A stretch of DNA of 64,000 bases, from contig JAKMXF010000302.1 in assembly GCA_024704765.1 (NCBI GenBank), positions 124,001 to 188,000 on the forward strand. The letters run 5' to 3'. Every line of letters starts with the position of its first letter. The first letter of the stretch is position 1. The notes under the pieces are model-generated. The model saw only the letters and a list, made by a program, of their open reading frames with translations. It searched no databases and was not told the origin of the DNA. The DNA is from Oopsacas minuta (Eukaryota; Porifera; Hexactinellida; Lyssacinosida; Leucopsacidae). Positions 33,095 to 42,825 of the stretch are shown here, in pieces. Made by a program: the position numbers and the translations under genes.

Positions 33095-33964
33095 ATGATG
33101 ACAGCAATATGCAGGAAGGAACTGGCTATATATGTAGTAGATTCATTCAGTGATAATCCCTACAGTGGTAATCCAGCTGCTGTATGTCTGGTTCCGTTTA
33201 CCTGTGAATTAACTAATGAAGACAAACAGAAAATCGCTAGTGAAATGAATCATTCAGAAACTGCATTCATTCAGGAGCTTAACTCTGAGGAAACATTTGA
33301 TAAATCTTCTCAGTTCAATCTGCAATGGTTTACTCCTACATGTGAAGTATCAATGTGTGGACATGCTACTCTAGCATCTGCTTATGTACTATTCACAGAG
33401 AGTCATAACTGTAATAAGGAGATTGCATTCTTTGCGAAATGTGGCTTGTTAACAACTCAATTTACCCCAGAAGGTGCTGTTTCTATGGATTTCCCTCTTG
33501 CAAGTTTGGAGGATATTGAAGCTGAAGAAATATCTGGTATCTTATCAACCATTCTTACTGAGTCTTGGTGTCAACTGGATACCAAATTCTCCTCGCAACT
33601 CAGCAAATTATTAGTTAGACTGCCAGATGATTTCCCTCTTGAATCTCTGAGTTTTGATATTCAAAATCTCTTACAGCATAAGGGAAAGGTTAGAGGAGTT
33701 ATTCTGACACAAAAAGGATTGGATAAATACGACTTTAAATCTCGCTATTTCTCTCCTTGGAATGGAATACCAGAAGACCCTGTAACTGGTTCTGCCCACA
33801 CAGTACTAGCAGCTTACTGGCACTCTGTATTAGGGAAGAGTGAGTTCTTAGCTCGTCAGTGCTCTAAGAGAGGAGGAGATGTTAGGATTCAGCTAATGGA
33901 TAACAATAGAGTAGCTCTATCAGGATATGCTACTCTAGTATTGAAGGGAACTCTGCTTATATAA
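33095..33964 (+). CDS. PBLD: Phenazine-biosynthesis-like domain protein (PBLD/MAWBP)
   Basis: PhzF-fold isomerase-like protein of unknown physiological substrate in animals. A single exon of 289 aa, close to human PBLD (288). The N-terminal half shows VDSFSDNPYSGNPAAVCLV, the catalytic-Glu motif MNHSETAFIQ and FTPTCEVSMCGHATLASAY. The second DapF-like half has YFSPWNGIPEDPVTGSAHT. A short insertion-like segment (EEISGILSTILTESWCQLD) takes the place of the usual middle strands. It starts 101 nt after TAF1, and an acceptor-like TTTTGTGTTAG ends 3 nt before the ATG. The ATG at 33098 is an equally possible start. Confidence 0.93.
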   Translation: MMTAICRKELAIYVVDSFSDNPYSGNPAAVCLVPFTCELTNEDKQKIASEMNHSETAFIQELNSEETFDKSSQFNLQWFTPTCEVSMCGHATLASAYVLFTESHNCNKEIAFFAKCGLLTTQFTPEGAVSMDFPLASLEDIEAEEISGILSTILTESWCQLDTKFSSQLSKLLVRLPDDFPLESLSFDIQNLLQHKGKVRGVILTQKGLDKYDFKSRYFSPWNGIPEDPVTGSAHTVLAAYWHSVLGKSEFLARQCSKRGGDVRIQLMDNNRVALSGYATLVLKGTLLI

Positions 33965-34050
33965 AACTTCCTATTTACTTTTACATGTTCATGTGACAAA
34001 TAGTATAAATGTATATTCTTGAGCATCGTCTTAGCCATTAACTAATTGTC

Positions 34051-34067
34051 TGTATTTGGCTCTAGTT
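34051..34067 (+). promoter_or_regulatory. Acceptor-like site before SDCCAG8
   Basis: TGTATTTGGCTCTAG ends 2 nt before the chosen ATG; no upstream exon of the gene is visible. Candidate spliced-leader acceptor. Confidence 0.4.
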
Positions 34068-35885
34068 ATGTCTGATTACAGACGGCTATCAGATCACTTC
34101 TTAGCAGAGCAAAACACTCTCTTTTCTCATCCTCGCCTCTCCCAACAGATAATAGATTCTCAAATAGACTACTTCTCTAGTGCTCTATCAGATCTGCAGT
34201 CTAGAGCAGGGCAGCTAGCTGAAGAGAATACTCAACTGCATCAGTTATTGGAGGATAGATCACAACCTTCAATAGAGCAATGTTATGAGCAGAAAGAGCC
34301 AATAGATAGAGATATAGCTGTACCAGAAACAGCTGATTCTCCTATTAGGGAGTGTAGCAAACTATTACAGGCTAATCAACAGGCTCACATAGAGACTAGA
34401 CACAAGTTTGGTATGTTTATATATAATATATATTTATATCAATATTTATACTTACTTATACTAATAGGAAACCTATCAACAGAATTGGGCCTCGTGAGAG
34501 AAGAGAATGCATATCTTAAAAGCAAACTAGCTGTAGAAGAGACAGTACATGAATCTCTCCTAACCAGAGTACAACAGCCCTCTCTATGTGCTGTATGCCA
34601 TTCGTCAGAAGCTATATACCCTCTCCCCTCCCAACAGAAGGAATCTGAGAGAGAATCTCTTCTGCGGAAATTAACAGCTGAGAGAGAGGAGTGTATGCGA
34701 CTACTAACAGGTCTCAGAGATACTCTACAATGTGTGAGAGATAGAGAGAAGGAAGCTATAGCTCAGGTTAAGCAGAGTGTAGAGACTACATCATCTGCTA
34801 TAGAAGAGAAAGATCAAGCACTATTACATGCTATAGAGCTAGAGAGAGAAGTTGATAATATTAACAAGAGACAAGAGTCTCTTCTTAGCTCGGCAGGAGA
34901 ACAGCATGAAGTAGAGTTAGAGGGAGTTAGACGTGAGGCTCAGTATAAATATAATGAATTGGAAGCTAGACTGGGACAAGTTAATTCTGACCTTAAGTTA
35001 AGAGATACAGAGCTTATGTCACTGACACAGACTAAACAAGTTCTAGAACGTAAATTGAAATCATCACAATCTGAAAAGTTTGAGGGTGAATCCAAGAGAA
35101 TGCACACAGTCCATGAGCTACGTAGCAAGGTGGGAGTATTGGAAGCTGAGAAATTGAATTTATCAGGGGTTATAGAGAGTATGAGATTAGAACAAGAGAG
35201 TATTGAAGTAATAAGAATACAAGAATTAGCTAGATCTAGACAGGAAATAGAACAACAGAGATCTTATCTGTCTATCTCAAGAGAAGAGAATGTTAAGCTA
35301 AGGGAGCAAACTTTAGAAGCAGAGACAGACAGGAATAAGTTCAAGAATCAAGTACGGAGTCTCAAATACGAGATTGAATCAATGAAAACTAACATACATA
35401 CTCAAGTTTTGAAACTAGATGAAGCTCATAATTACAAGAATTTGAAAATGATTGAAGAGGTACACAAGTTGAAAGATTGTAATGAAATTCTAAGAACAGA
35501 ATTAGAAGAATATCGTGGGAGAGAATCTCAGATTATAACTAATGGTAGAGATGAGTTGAAACGAGTACAGGGTAGGTTGGAGAAAAAGCTTGTGTCTCTA
35601 GATACTGAATTGGGAGGAACGAAAAGCTCTCTTTTACAAATGAAAATGGCTTACACACAGGGTAGTGAAGAAAATGCTGAGTTCAAGAAGAGTTCTGTTG
35701 AGGATAAGAAGTTGATTAGTAAGTTAGAAAACGATCTTAAAACTTTGAAAGGGAAGCGAAAAGAAGATACGAATAAGATTAAGAATTTAATGATGAGAAA
35801 TAATAGCTTGTTACGTGAGAGGCTACAGCTATGTGAAATGCTGGAGCTGTTCTACCAAAAACCTGGAAAGGAAAGAGAGTTTTGA
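34068..35885 (+). CDS. SDCCAG8: Centrosome/cilium coiled-coil protein SDCCAG8
   Basis: Centrosomal and ciliary-base coiled-coil protein (ciliopathy gene in humans). Two exons, 34068-34410 and 34468-35885, 586 aa. The 57-nt intron has GTATGT...AATAG ends and no in-frame stop, so an uninterrupted ORF also exists and would add a false hydrophobic tract. The family signature is the short SLCAVCHSSEA cysteine element followed by an ERLVKERDDLM-like stretch, here RKLTAEREECMRLLTGLRDT, then REKEAIAQVKQSVE, like human SDCCAG8. The rest is nearly continuous coiled coil to NNSLLRERLQLCEMLE. It is shorter than the human protein (713 aa). I start at MSDYRR because the preceding AG at 34064-34065 looks like a splice acceptor. 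Its last 156 codons are duplicated in the next gene. Confidence 0.85.
   Translation: MSDYRRLSDHFLAEQNTLFSHPRLSQQIIDSQIDYFSSALSDLQSRAGQLAEENTQLHQLLEDRSQPSIEQCYEQKEPIDRDIAVPETADSPIRECSKLLQANQQAHIETRHKFGMFIYNIYLYQYLYLLILIGNLSTELGLVREENAYLKSKLAVEETVHESLLTRVQQPSLCAVCHSSEAIYPLPSQQKESERESLLRKLTAEREECMRLLTGLRDTLQCVRDREKEAIAQVKQSVETTSSAIEEKDQALLHAIELEREVDNINKRQESLLSSAGEQHEVELEGVRREAQYKYNELEARLGQVNSDLKLRDTELMSLTQTKQVLERKLKSSQSEKFEGESKRMHTVHELRSKVGVLEAEKLNLSGVIESMRLEQESIEVIRIQELARSRQEIEQQRSYLSISREENVKLREQTLEAETDRNKFKNQVRSLKYEIESMKTNIHTQVLKLDEAHNYKNLKMIEEVHKLKDCNEILRTELEEYRGRESQIITNGRDELKRVQGRLEKKLVSLDTELGGTKSSLLQMKMAYTQGSEENAEFKKSSVEDKKLISKLENDLKTLKGKRKEDTNKIKNLMMRNNSLLRERLQLCEMLELFYQKPGKEREF
34411..34467 (+). 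other. 57-nt stopless intron of SDCCAG8
   Basis: GTATGT donor and TACTAATAG acceptor. Length is a multiple of three and there is no in-frame stop. Skipping it joins RHKFG to NLSTELGLVREEN. The translated insert would be Tyr/Leu-rich and out of place in a coiled coil. Confidence 0.8.
35373..35840 (+). repeat. Duplicated block B, copy 1 (SDCCAG8 C-terminal coding region)
   Basis: 468 nt paralogous to 36766-37233 at a constant offset of 1,393 nt at both ends, so no net indel. Confidence 0.85.
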
Positions 35886-36002
35886 CAATGTTTCCCTTAT
35901 ATATGCGTTGCATTTTTATACCATTTGTGACTTACCTATCCAACTTACTATCTGTACTTCATTTTAAATGTATATATTTTCTTATACGTATTATTATTTT
36001 CT

Positions 36003-36018
36003 ATTTATTCCAATTAGT
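36003..36018 (+). promoter_or_regulatory. Acceptor-like site before the chimeric gene
   Basis: ATTTATTCCAATTAG ends 1 nt before the ATG at 36019. Candidate spliced-leader acceptor, giving the chimera its own mRNA 5' end. Confidence 0.4.
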
Positions 36019-37236
36019 ATGTCTGAAGATCTCAAATTTAATATAAAGAATTCTCCCACAAATATCTCAGACATATGTACATGTGACATAAATACTCCAG
36101 CTGTAAAGGAAGATACAAACAAACCTAACTCTCCACAGAATTCTATTTTTAAAGTTCCTCGGTCTCATCGTAGGTTTTCTCCTTATTCTAGTCCAAGGCC
36201 TGACCCTGTACTCCTTACGTGTGATAGCAAATCTAATATTCCTATTGTCCAACCGATTATTGGATTAAATGAACAGTCAAATGTTTTCAGGATGGAAATC
36301 GCTAAGTTATTCTTCGGTTCTCTTAGCTGTAAGCCTCTGGACAGGTTAGAAGTTGATATTGAATCATTTAAACTTCATATTCAATTCTCTAATAATGATA
36401 ATACTTTTGAACAACTTTTGCATATACAAGCCTGTAATATAGAATCTGTAGAGATAAGGATGTTGATGGATGATGGTTATATCCTTATTAAACCGAAGGC
36501 TGACATAACCATGCAGCTATCTAGTGATCTAAACCTCAATCCTACTGTCCACTTGAACTACTCAGACCCTCAAATAATAAAGCGTTATGTAACTATGTTA
36601 TTTGAGACCAAACAATATCCACTTGATCGCATCCATCTTACATTTAAAACTTTGTTTGATTTTCCTATTATTTTAATGAATAACTCAAGAGACTCTATTT
36701 CCCCAATGCCCCAAGAAAATTTATACTCGCCATCAAAACGTCATCTTTGCAGTACTGACATGGATATTGAATCTATAAACACAAGTATCCGTACTCAGGT
36801 ACTTAAACTGGAGGAAGCTCATAACATCAAGAATATGAGGCTGATTGAAGAAGTGAGAGAATTGAAATATTCTAACCAAGCATTGAAGGCTAAATTCAAC
36901 GAATTGCAAGAACGAGAATCCAAGATTAAATTCAGCAATCAAGAGGAGTTGAAGAGAGTTTGGAGCAAGTTTGAGAAACAGATCTTGACTCTTGATCAAG
37001 AATTTAGAGAAACGAAAACCTCTCTCTTAGATTTAGAAATATCATACATACAGCGTAGTGAAGAAAACGCTGAGTTAAAAAACCGATCAAGAGAGGATAG
37101 GAGAGAGATAAACAAGTTAGAGACTGAATTGAAAACATTGAGAGAGAAGCGAAAAGAAGATTCAGACAATCTCAAAAAGTTAATGACACTTCATAATAGC
37201 TTATTACAGCAAGGATTTCAACTCTGTGATATCTAA
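36019..37236 (+). CDS. Chimeric gene: SENP-like N-terminal half fused to SDCCAG8-like C-terminal half
   Basis: A single-exon ORF of 405 aa from the ATG at 36019 (acceptor-like AG at 36016-36017; an in-frame ATG at 35968 lies before it). Residues about 92-216 (36292-36667) align without net gap to the SENP gene downstream (38250-38625): FFGSLSCKPLD, FKLHIQF, IQACNIES, DLNLNPT and KQYPLD are shared. From 36766 to 37233 it aligns, again without net gap, to the end of SDCCAG8 (35373-35840): TQVLKL, EEV, ELKRV, SEENAE, KRKED, and NSLL near the C-terminus. It has no protease domain and lacks the front two-thirds of SDCCAG8. Position between its two parents, and the order of its halves, fit a tandem duplication with one breakpoint in each gene. 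Both frames stay open despite clear divergence, suggesting a retained gene; its function is unknown. Confidence 0.85.
   Translation: MSEDLKFNIKNSPTNISDICTCDINTPAVKEDTNKPNSPQNSIFKVPRSHRRFSPYSSPRPDPVLLTCDSKSNIPIVQPIIGLNEQSNVFRMEIAKLFFGSLSCKPLDRLEVDIESFKLHIQFSNNDNTFEQLLHIQACNIESVEIRMLMDDGYILIKPKADITMQLSSDLNLNPTVHLNYSDPQIIKRYVTMLFETKQYPLDRIHLTFKTLFDFPIILMNNSRDSISPMPQENLYSPSKRHLCSTDMDIESINTSIRTQVLKLEEAHNIKNMRLIEEVRELKYSNQALKAKFNELQERESKIKFSNQEELKRVWSKFEKQILTLDQEFRETKTSLLDLEISYIQRSEENAELKNRSREDRREINKLETELKTLREKRKEDSDNLKKLMTLHNSLLQQGFQLCDI
36292..36667 (+). repeat. Duplicated block A, copy 1 (SENP-derived, in the chimera)
   Basis: 376 nt paralogous to 38250-38625. The two blocks have the same length, so no net indel. 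Similarity is clear at nucleotide level, for example the stretch around CAAACAATATCCACTTGATC. Confidence 0.85.
36766..37233 (+). repeat. Duplicated block B, copy 2 (in the chimera)
   Basis: Paralogous to 35373-35840. The chimera then stops (TAA) where SDCCAG8 continues for 14 more codons. Confidence 0.85.
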
Positions 37237-37388
37237 AAGTCTACAGGATATACCAGGAACTTCGAAGATAATTTTACAACTATTTTACTTACATATCTCA
37301 CTTTTGAATTGTACTTTTCTTATTATACTATTTCTTTATCGAATATATTACTACTTAATTTCAATATTAATCTCTCATCTGCTTTAGA

Positions 37389-39731
37389 ATGACTCATAAC
37401 AAAGTGAAGATGTGCGGATTAAAGACTCCTCCAGTTAGAATACCCAAAAAGCCTCGTGCCATACATATTGGTAGTCCTGAAGAGAATAGTTTATTTTTTT
37501 CTAGCCTCAATGCTCGAGTATATCCGAAAGGTTCTGATAATTCCACTCAAAAAGTAAAGCTAAAATTAAAAAATGCTTCTTCTTTACCATCTCCAAAGAA
37601 ACTCAGGCCATCTGAGGGCAAAATATCCACCTTACCTAATCTGGTAGCCTATTCAGATGATGATGATGCAGGAGGAATTTCAGATTATGGAACAACTACA
37701 CCAAGTACTAACACAATTGCAGTGAGCAGGACTCAAAAGGATAACAGTATAACTATTAGGCTATTGGAAACTTGTAAGACCAAGAGCAATCCATTCAAGA
37801 CAATAGAATCCAAAACTTTTTATAACAAAACATCTAGTCCTAAAACTTATAAGAGACTTAGAGACACTCATATTACCAGTAGGATACCACCGCTGCCAAT
37901 ACGTAGAGTATCTTCTAAACCGTTTTTATCTGACCAAAATTTCTGTCCTTTCCGTGTAGACGAGGAACTCACACGTAATACAATTCACAGAGAAGATAAA
38001 AAGCATTGCAAGCCGCAATATAAAATAAATAAACTAGAGACCATTGATTTGCTAGAGTATGGCGAAATGAATATTTCTCCTCCTCCAGAGAATAAGGTAG
38101 AATCTAAAAGCCCAGAAATACCGAATCGACCTATACTCCCATCAGAGCCTGAGTCTGAGCCAGATTTCAATCTCTCATACGATTCTCCTCCTCCCCCACT
38201 CATTGAAGATTTTATGGAAATCACAAATGAAATGTTGGACGTGTTTAAAATGGAAATCTTATTATTTTATTTTGGTTCTCTATCCTGTAAGCCTCTAGAT
38301 AGTCTTCAAATTGACAAGGATTATTTTAAACTTCATATCCAGTTCATCAATGGTCAAAATGCCTGTAGTCAGCTGTTTCAAATACAGGCATGTAATATTG
38401 AATCAATTGAGATCAACAGACTAGAGGATAATGGTTATATTTTTATTAAACCCAAGCCTCATGCAACAATCAAACTCTCTAAGGACCTCAACCTTAATCC
38501 TACTCAACACTTGAACGACTCGAGTGTCAATATAATGGAGCGATCAATAACTCTAAGATTTGAGATCAAACAATATCCACTTGATCATATCCACCATACT
38601 CTAAAAGTATTGTTTGAATTTCCTGTCCGTTTGAATACAAATGATAATTATATTCTTCTCATGTTCTTGTTACGTGAAGACTTAGCTCATAACACTATTA
38701 AATCACCCACCAAACCGAATTCACCAGCTCAGCTGCACAATATAACTCTAAGCTCTAGCGACAGTCAAGCCTTTCACGATGAAATTCTTGTAGATGAAGA
38801 AGAACATTCTTATTGTCAAACAAGACAGTCACAAAATCACAGTCATAGATCTCCTCAAGTAATCGAGGAATATAACAAGTTAAGTGAAAGCAATACAGAT
38901 AAGCTTCTTACTTACCCAGCTGTAGGACACTCACGTAGGATAACAATATACAAAGATGCTGTTAGCTGTCTGCTACCTGAAATGTTCTTGAATGACACGA
39001 TAATAGAATTCTATCTTCTCTATATATACCACGAACTCTTCTCCCAAAAGCAGAGAGAACAAGTACACATTTTCAATACTTTCTTCTACACAAAACTTAC
39101 AAACAATTCAAGTGACTCTCTCTCTCCTCAACGCATATCCGAGAAGCATGGTCAAGTTTCTAACTGGACTAAGAATGTCAATCTCTTTGAAAAAGATTTC
39201 ATTGTACTTCCTATACATGATCATGCCCATTGGTTTCTAGCTATTATATGTTATCCTAATCTATTTGGAAAAGACCCTATGACGAGATTAGAAGATGAAT
39301 CAAATCAATTGATAGATTTAGATTCATTGGAGTGTAAGTCTAATCGTAAGAAGAAGCAGTCCGAGAAAAAATCTTGTATCCTAATATTCGATTCCTTGGA
39401 GATCAAAAGGACCACTGTAATATACAATCTCAAGTCATATTTGAAAGCGGAATGGGAGGCTCGCTACAAATCACTCGGTGAATACCCTTTTGATCCCAAA
39501 AATCATTTGATAGGACATCATCCTAAACTACCTATCCAGCCGAATAGTTCTGATTGCGGCTTATTCGTGCTACAATACGCTGAAAGCTTTTTCACAGATC
39601 CTCCTCCAGATTTTACGATTCCTATCAAATTGGAGAAATGGTTCTCATTAGATAAAATTCAAGACAAACGGAATTGTCTTATAAAATTGATATTTGACTT
39701 ATCACAAAACGAAAATTACAAACAAGTGTAG
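37389..39731 (+). CDS. SUMO-specific protease of the SENP6/SENP7 type
   Basis: C48 (Ulp1-like) cysteine protease that trims SUMO chains. A single exon of 780 aa. The N-terminal half is Ser/Pro-rich and probably disordered, with acidic YSDDDDAGG and a proline run. A conserved block at residues about 288-412 is shared with the neighbouring chimera. The protease domain (about 520-770) has FLNDTIIEFYLLYIY, FFYTKLTNN, WTKNVNLFEKDFIVLPI, catalytic His in DHAHWFLAII, Asp in CILIFDSLEI and Cys in NSSDCGLFVLQYAESFF. The insertion between the His and Asp motifs marks the SENP6/7 branch, though here it is only about 50 residues. An acceptor-like CTGCTTTAG ends 1 nt before the ATG. Confidence 0.9.
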   Translation: MTHNKVKMCGLKTPPVRIPKKPRAIHIGSPEENSLFFSSLNARVYPKGSDNSTQKVKLKLKNASSLPSPKKLRPSEGKISTLPNLVAYSDDDDAGGISDYGTTTPSTNTIAVSRTQKDNSITIRLLETCKTKSNPFKTIESKTFYNKTSSPKTYKRLRDTHITSRIPPLPIRRVSSKPFLSDQNFCPFRVDEELTRNTIHREDKKHCKPQYKINKLETIDLLEYGEMNISPPPENKVESKSPEIPNRPILPSEPESEPDFNLSYDSPPPPLIEDFMEITNEMLDVFKMEILLFYFGSLSCKPLDSLQIDKDYFKLHIQFINGQNACSQLFQIQACNIESIEINRLEDNGYIFIKPKPHATIKLSKDLNLNPTQHLNDSSVNIMERSITLRFEIKQYPLDHIHHTLKVLFEFPVRLNTNDNYILLMFLLREDLAHNTIKSPTKPNSPAQLHNITLSSSDSQAFHDEILVDEEEHSYCQTRQSQNHSHRSPQVIEEYNKLSESNTDKLLTYPAVGHSRRITIYKDAVSCLLPEMFLNDTIIEFYLLYIYHELFSQKQREQVHIFNTFFYTKLTNNSSDSLSPQRISEKHGQVSNWTKNVNLFEKDFIVLPIHDHAHWFLAIICYPNLFGKDPMTRLEDESNQLIDLDSLECKSNRKKKQSEKKSCILIFDSLEIKRTTVIYNLKSYLKAEWEARYKSLGEYPFDPKNHLIGHHPKLPIQPNSSDCGLFVLQYAESFFTDPPPDFTIPIKLEKWFSLDKIQDKRNCLIKLIFDLSQNENYKQV
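38250..38625 (+). repeat. Duplicated block A, copy 2 (in the SENP gene)
   Basis: Source or sister of 36292-36667. It encodes a region of SENP lying well upstream of the protease domain. Confidence 0.85.
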
Positions 39732-40200
39732 TTTATTCAATTTTCAGATTATTAATTTTCATCTTTGCAATTATTATGGGCAACCTCACTTCTCCATTTT
39801 ATTGTTGTTGTGTTGTCGATACAGTCAAATGAAATGAGTTTCATGCGATTAGCTTTTACCATTCGAACAAAGATCGATTTTACAGTATATTCTTGTTGTA
39901 TTGAATACTTTGTGAATAAATTACATACCAAGGAATCATTTATCCGAATATTCATTTCTTAATTAGTTACAAATGTATATTGCAGCAGCACTACCATATC
40001 AGTTACATAGAGCTAGCTCAGCTTATGCGGTGGACTATGCTCATCAGTTTAGTGTATTGTGTTGCATTATAGGTTTCTATGAATCAATGTAGTAACATGT
40101 TGTGGTCTATCTAACTGGCTTCAAGTTGTCTTCCATCTTACCTAATAACTTCTACCACTACATATTTCCTTATTTAGATAATATTAACTAGCATTTAACT
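39732..40200. other. Intergenic stretch between SENP and WDR91
   Basis: 469 nt, AT-rich. Two overlapping short ORFs on opposite strands (about 65 codons each) have no recognisable content and I consider them chance. It ends with TTAACTAG at 40191, 9 nt before the WDR91 ATG. Confidence 0.5.
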
Positions 40201-42825
40201 ATGTCAAACGAACAAATATCAGATGCTTATTTCGTGAGTGAATATGTTGAGGATCTCATTAAGGATTATTTATATTTCCGCGGTTACAATGCAACACTAA
40301 AGGCAATGGAAAATGATCAGAAAAATGCTAGAGATAAACTACTACAACCCACCAAGATTATCCGAGAGATACAGAATCTTATAGACACACATGACCTCAG
40401 TGGTCTACGAAATTACTGGAGTTTTCTGCATAAGCAGTTCTTCAGTCGTCTGGAGAGAGACCATCTGGAAGTAATGAGAAAGATTGAGACAGGAGTTCTA
40501 CGGCTATATCTCACTTCTGCTATTAGGGAAGGCAAGAAGGACAAAGTAAGGTACTAGCTAGATTTATTATGGTGATATCATATCACGATTTATTCGTATA
40601 TTTGTTAACGTGTAGGTAAACGAGTTCTTTGAAATGTTATCTAATGAGCTACAACAACTTCCCGAATGGAAAGATTGGTTCGCAGTGCCTTACATAAAAG
40701 GAATACAAGAACATCCTAAGTATGGTCGTTATTTCGGCAAGGCCTATCTCGAGAAGATTATGGTGTCTCTACACAACTTTATCTGTACTATTCTAGCTAA
40801 TATGCCCAGACCAATGTTAATGAGATTCGAGGAAGAACTGTTAAAAAGCAAGTAAGTATGGATTAATATTTCAATGCCTTAGCTCATTTAATTGGTCTTA
40901 TTACAGACGTGTAGCTAAAGAGAATGACGAGCTGATAGAACAAATGTCTCAAGCTAATTTTGAGAGACGAGCCTCTGAGGAAGAAGTACAGAAATACAAA
41001 ATACAGATAAAAGACAAAGAAATACAGATGGAACAATTGAAGAAACAGCTGACTGACTTTCTTAGAATCAGGAATCTCTCTCCAGGTGATAAAAATATTA
41101 AGTTACCAAACTCTCTTCCCCGTCTCAAACTTGAAGGTAACAGACCTCAGTCAATGGGAGATGATCCGAGAGATAACCCCAGAGATAATTGTCTACAATC
41201 TCTACCTCCAAGGTAATATTATTAGTAATGCTATCTTGTTATATTAATTATGTAATCATATTTATAGTTTCTCGAATAAAACATGCGATCCAGCTGTTAT
41301 ATCTAAGCCTGACGTTAAAGTAGGTTATGTGGAGAATGATAATGAGGAAATTCCCTCTTGTTATGAGATCCTTAGCGAAGTGCTCAGTCCACAGCATGTA
41401 GATGCTGTTCCTGTTCCCAATTCTATTCAGGATGTTGTTACTGGTAACTCACATCCAGAAAACTCTCTAAAAACAGGTCGGTACTTCTATTACAGCTGAT
41501 TAATTGTGAATATACGTATAATTTTGTTGGTTGTAGGAACAGATACAACTCGTAAAGATGACAATTTGGACGTTGACAAGAACTTACTTACCTTCTATAA
41601 CTGTCATCAACTTGATGAAGCTCCCTTCTTGTTCCTATCTAGAGACCATTACACAGGTCACGGGTCTCCCATTACACACTGTAAAGTAGCACCAGGTGGT
41701 TTATCAGTCGCATCAGCTGATATCAAGGGAGGGGTAAGAGTGTGGGAATTCGGAGAACGAATCAATGACGTATATAAAGTTAACTGTAGTAGCTTTCAAG
41801 TGTTGTCTTTAGAATGGGAGTGTAAGTATGCTCAATCTCTATTCGTTGGTGGAAATAACTGTAAGTATAATTAATACCTAATATCAATACCGTATATGGA
41901 TATAGTCTTTATTTCTCTATTTTAGCGAAGGTACAGCTACACTCTATTGCAAACAAGAAACTTCAACACGAGTTAGAGCTAAGCGAGCACTATCCACGTG
42001 TTCTGTCTATTGCTTGTCATCCTATCAATAACTCTTTTGTACTCGCTTGCTCAGAGTCAGGTAAATTTACCCGATTACCCCCAGACTCTTCTCCACAGCC
42101 TCTACGTAACTCTATCAAGTCCCCTATTAATGTTGTAGATCAGCATCGTCTGGGTACTCTAACTATTTGGGACTGGAAAACACTTAAAATGACTTCTCGC
42201 ATAGAAGTACAACCTCGTCCCTTCTCTATTACTACTACTTCATTCAATCACAACGGTAATCTGTTACTAACTGGAGGTGTGGATGGAATGGTGAGACTTT
42301 ACGACCTATCTAATCAGGGATGCATTATGGGTTGGCATGCTCATGCTGGGGAAGTAAGTTATTATTGTGTATTTATTAGGACCGGATATTAATTGTCCTA
42401 TTCAATAGATCAGCAATTTGATGTTCTCGAATGATGAGAATTCCATATACTCCATGGGTAGTGATAGCAAGTTCACACAGTGGTCAATTCAAAACATGGG
42501 ACAGAGATTACAGGACATCCCTGTAGAGGTAGACGCCTGCATTCCCCACTTAATTATGGGAAAAGGCCACCGGAAACCTTCCGATCTTGCAGTAGGTAAA
42601 CTGTTTGCATTTGACAGTGACAGTGATCATGTTTTGACATGTGGGAACCCTCGTGCGCATGTCTATAAGCTAGTACGCTCTGCTCCTGTGGAGCACGTCC
42701 TCTCAATAGGAGGACATAATGACGTAATAACCTGTGTGGACTGGTCTAGCTCTCAGACCTGTTGCTCTTGTATAACTGGTTGTGCAGATGGTAGTATTAA
42801 CGTCACGACCTTACTAAGGCAATAG
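40201..42825 (+). CDS. WDR91: WDR91, endosomal PI3P/Rab7 regulator
   Basis: Rab7-associated protein that lowers PI3P during early-to-late endosome conversion. Seven exons: 40201-40545, 40616-40851, 40907-41212, 41268-41476, 41537-41860, 41926-42353, 42409-42825; phases agree and give 754 aa (human 747). The LisH-like N-terminus reads VEDLIKDYLYFRGYNATLKAM, then NYWSFLHKQFFSRLER and PEWKDWFAVPYI, all matching WDR91. A coiled coil follows (EEEVQKYKIQIKDKEIQMEQL), then a linker and a C-terminal WD40 propeller (YTGHGSPITHCKVAPGGL, GGVRVWEF, GGVDGMVRLYDL, GGHNDVITCVDWS). Introns are 54-70 nt. Confidence 0.95.

Noticed and set aside
34411-34467. Transmembrane-like Tyr/Leu-rich segment in SDCCAG8
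   Set aside because: It is an in-frame intron with GTATGT and TAATAG ends; removing it restores coiled coil.
39752-39962. Two short overlapping ORFs on opposite strands
   Set aside because: About 65 codons each, no motif, in AT-rich intergenic DNA; expected by chance.
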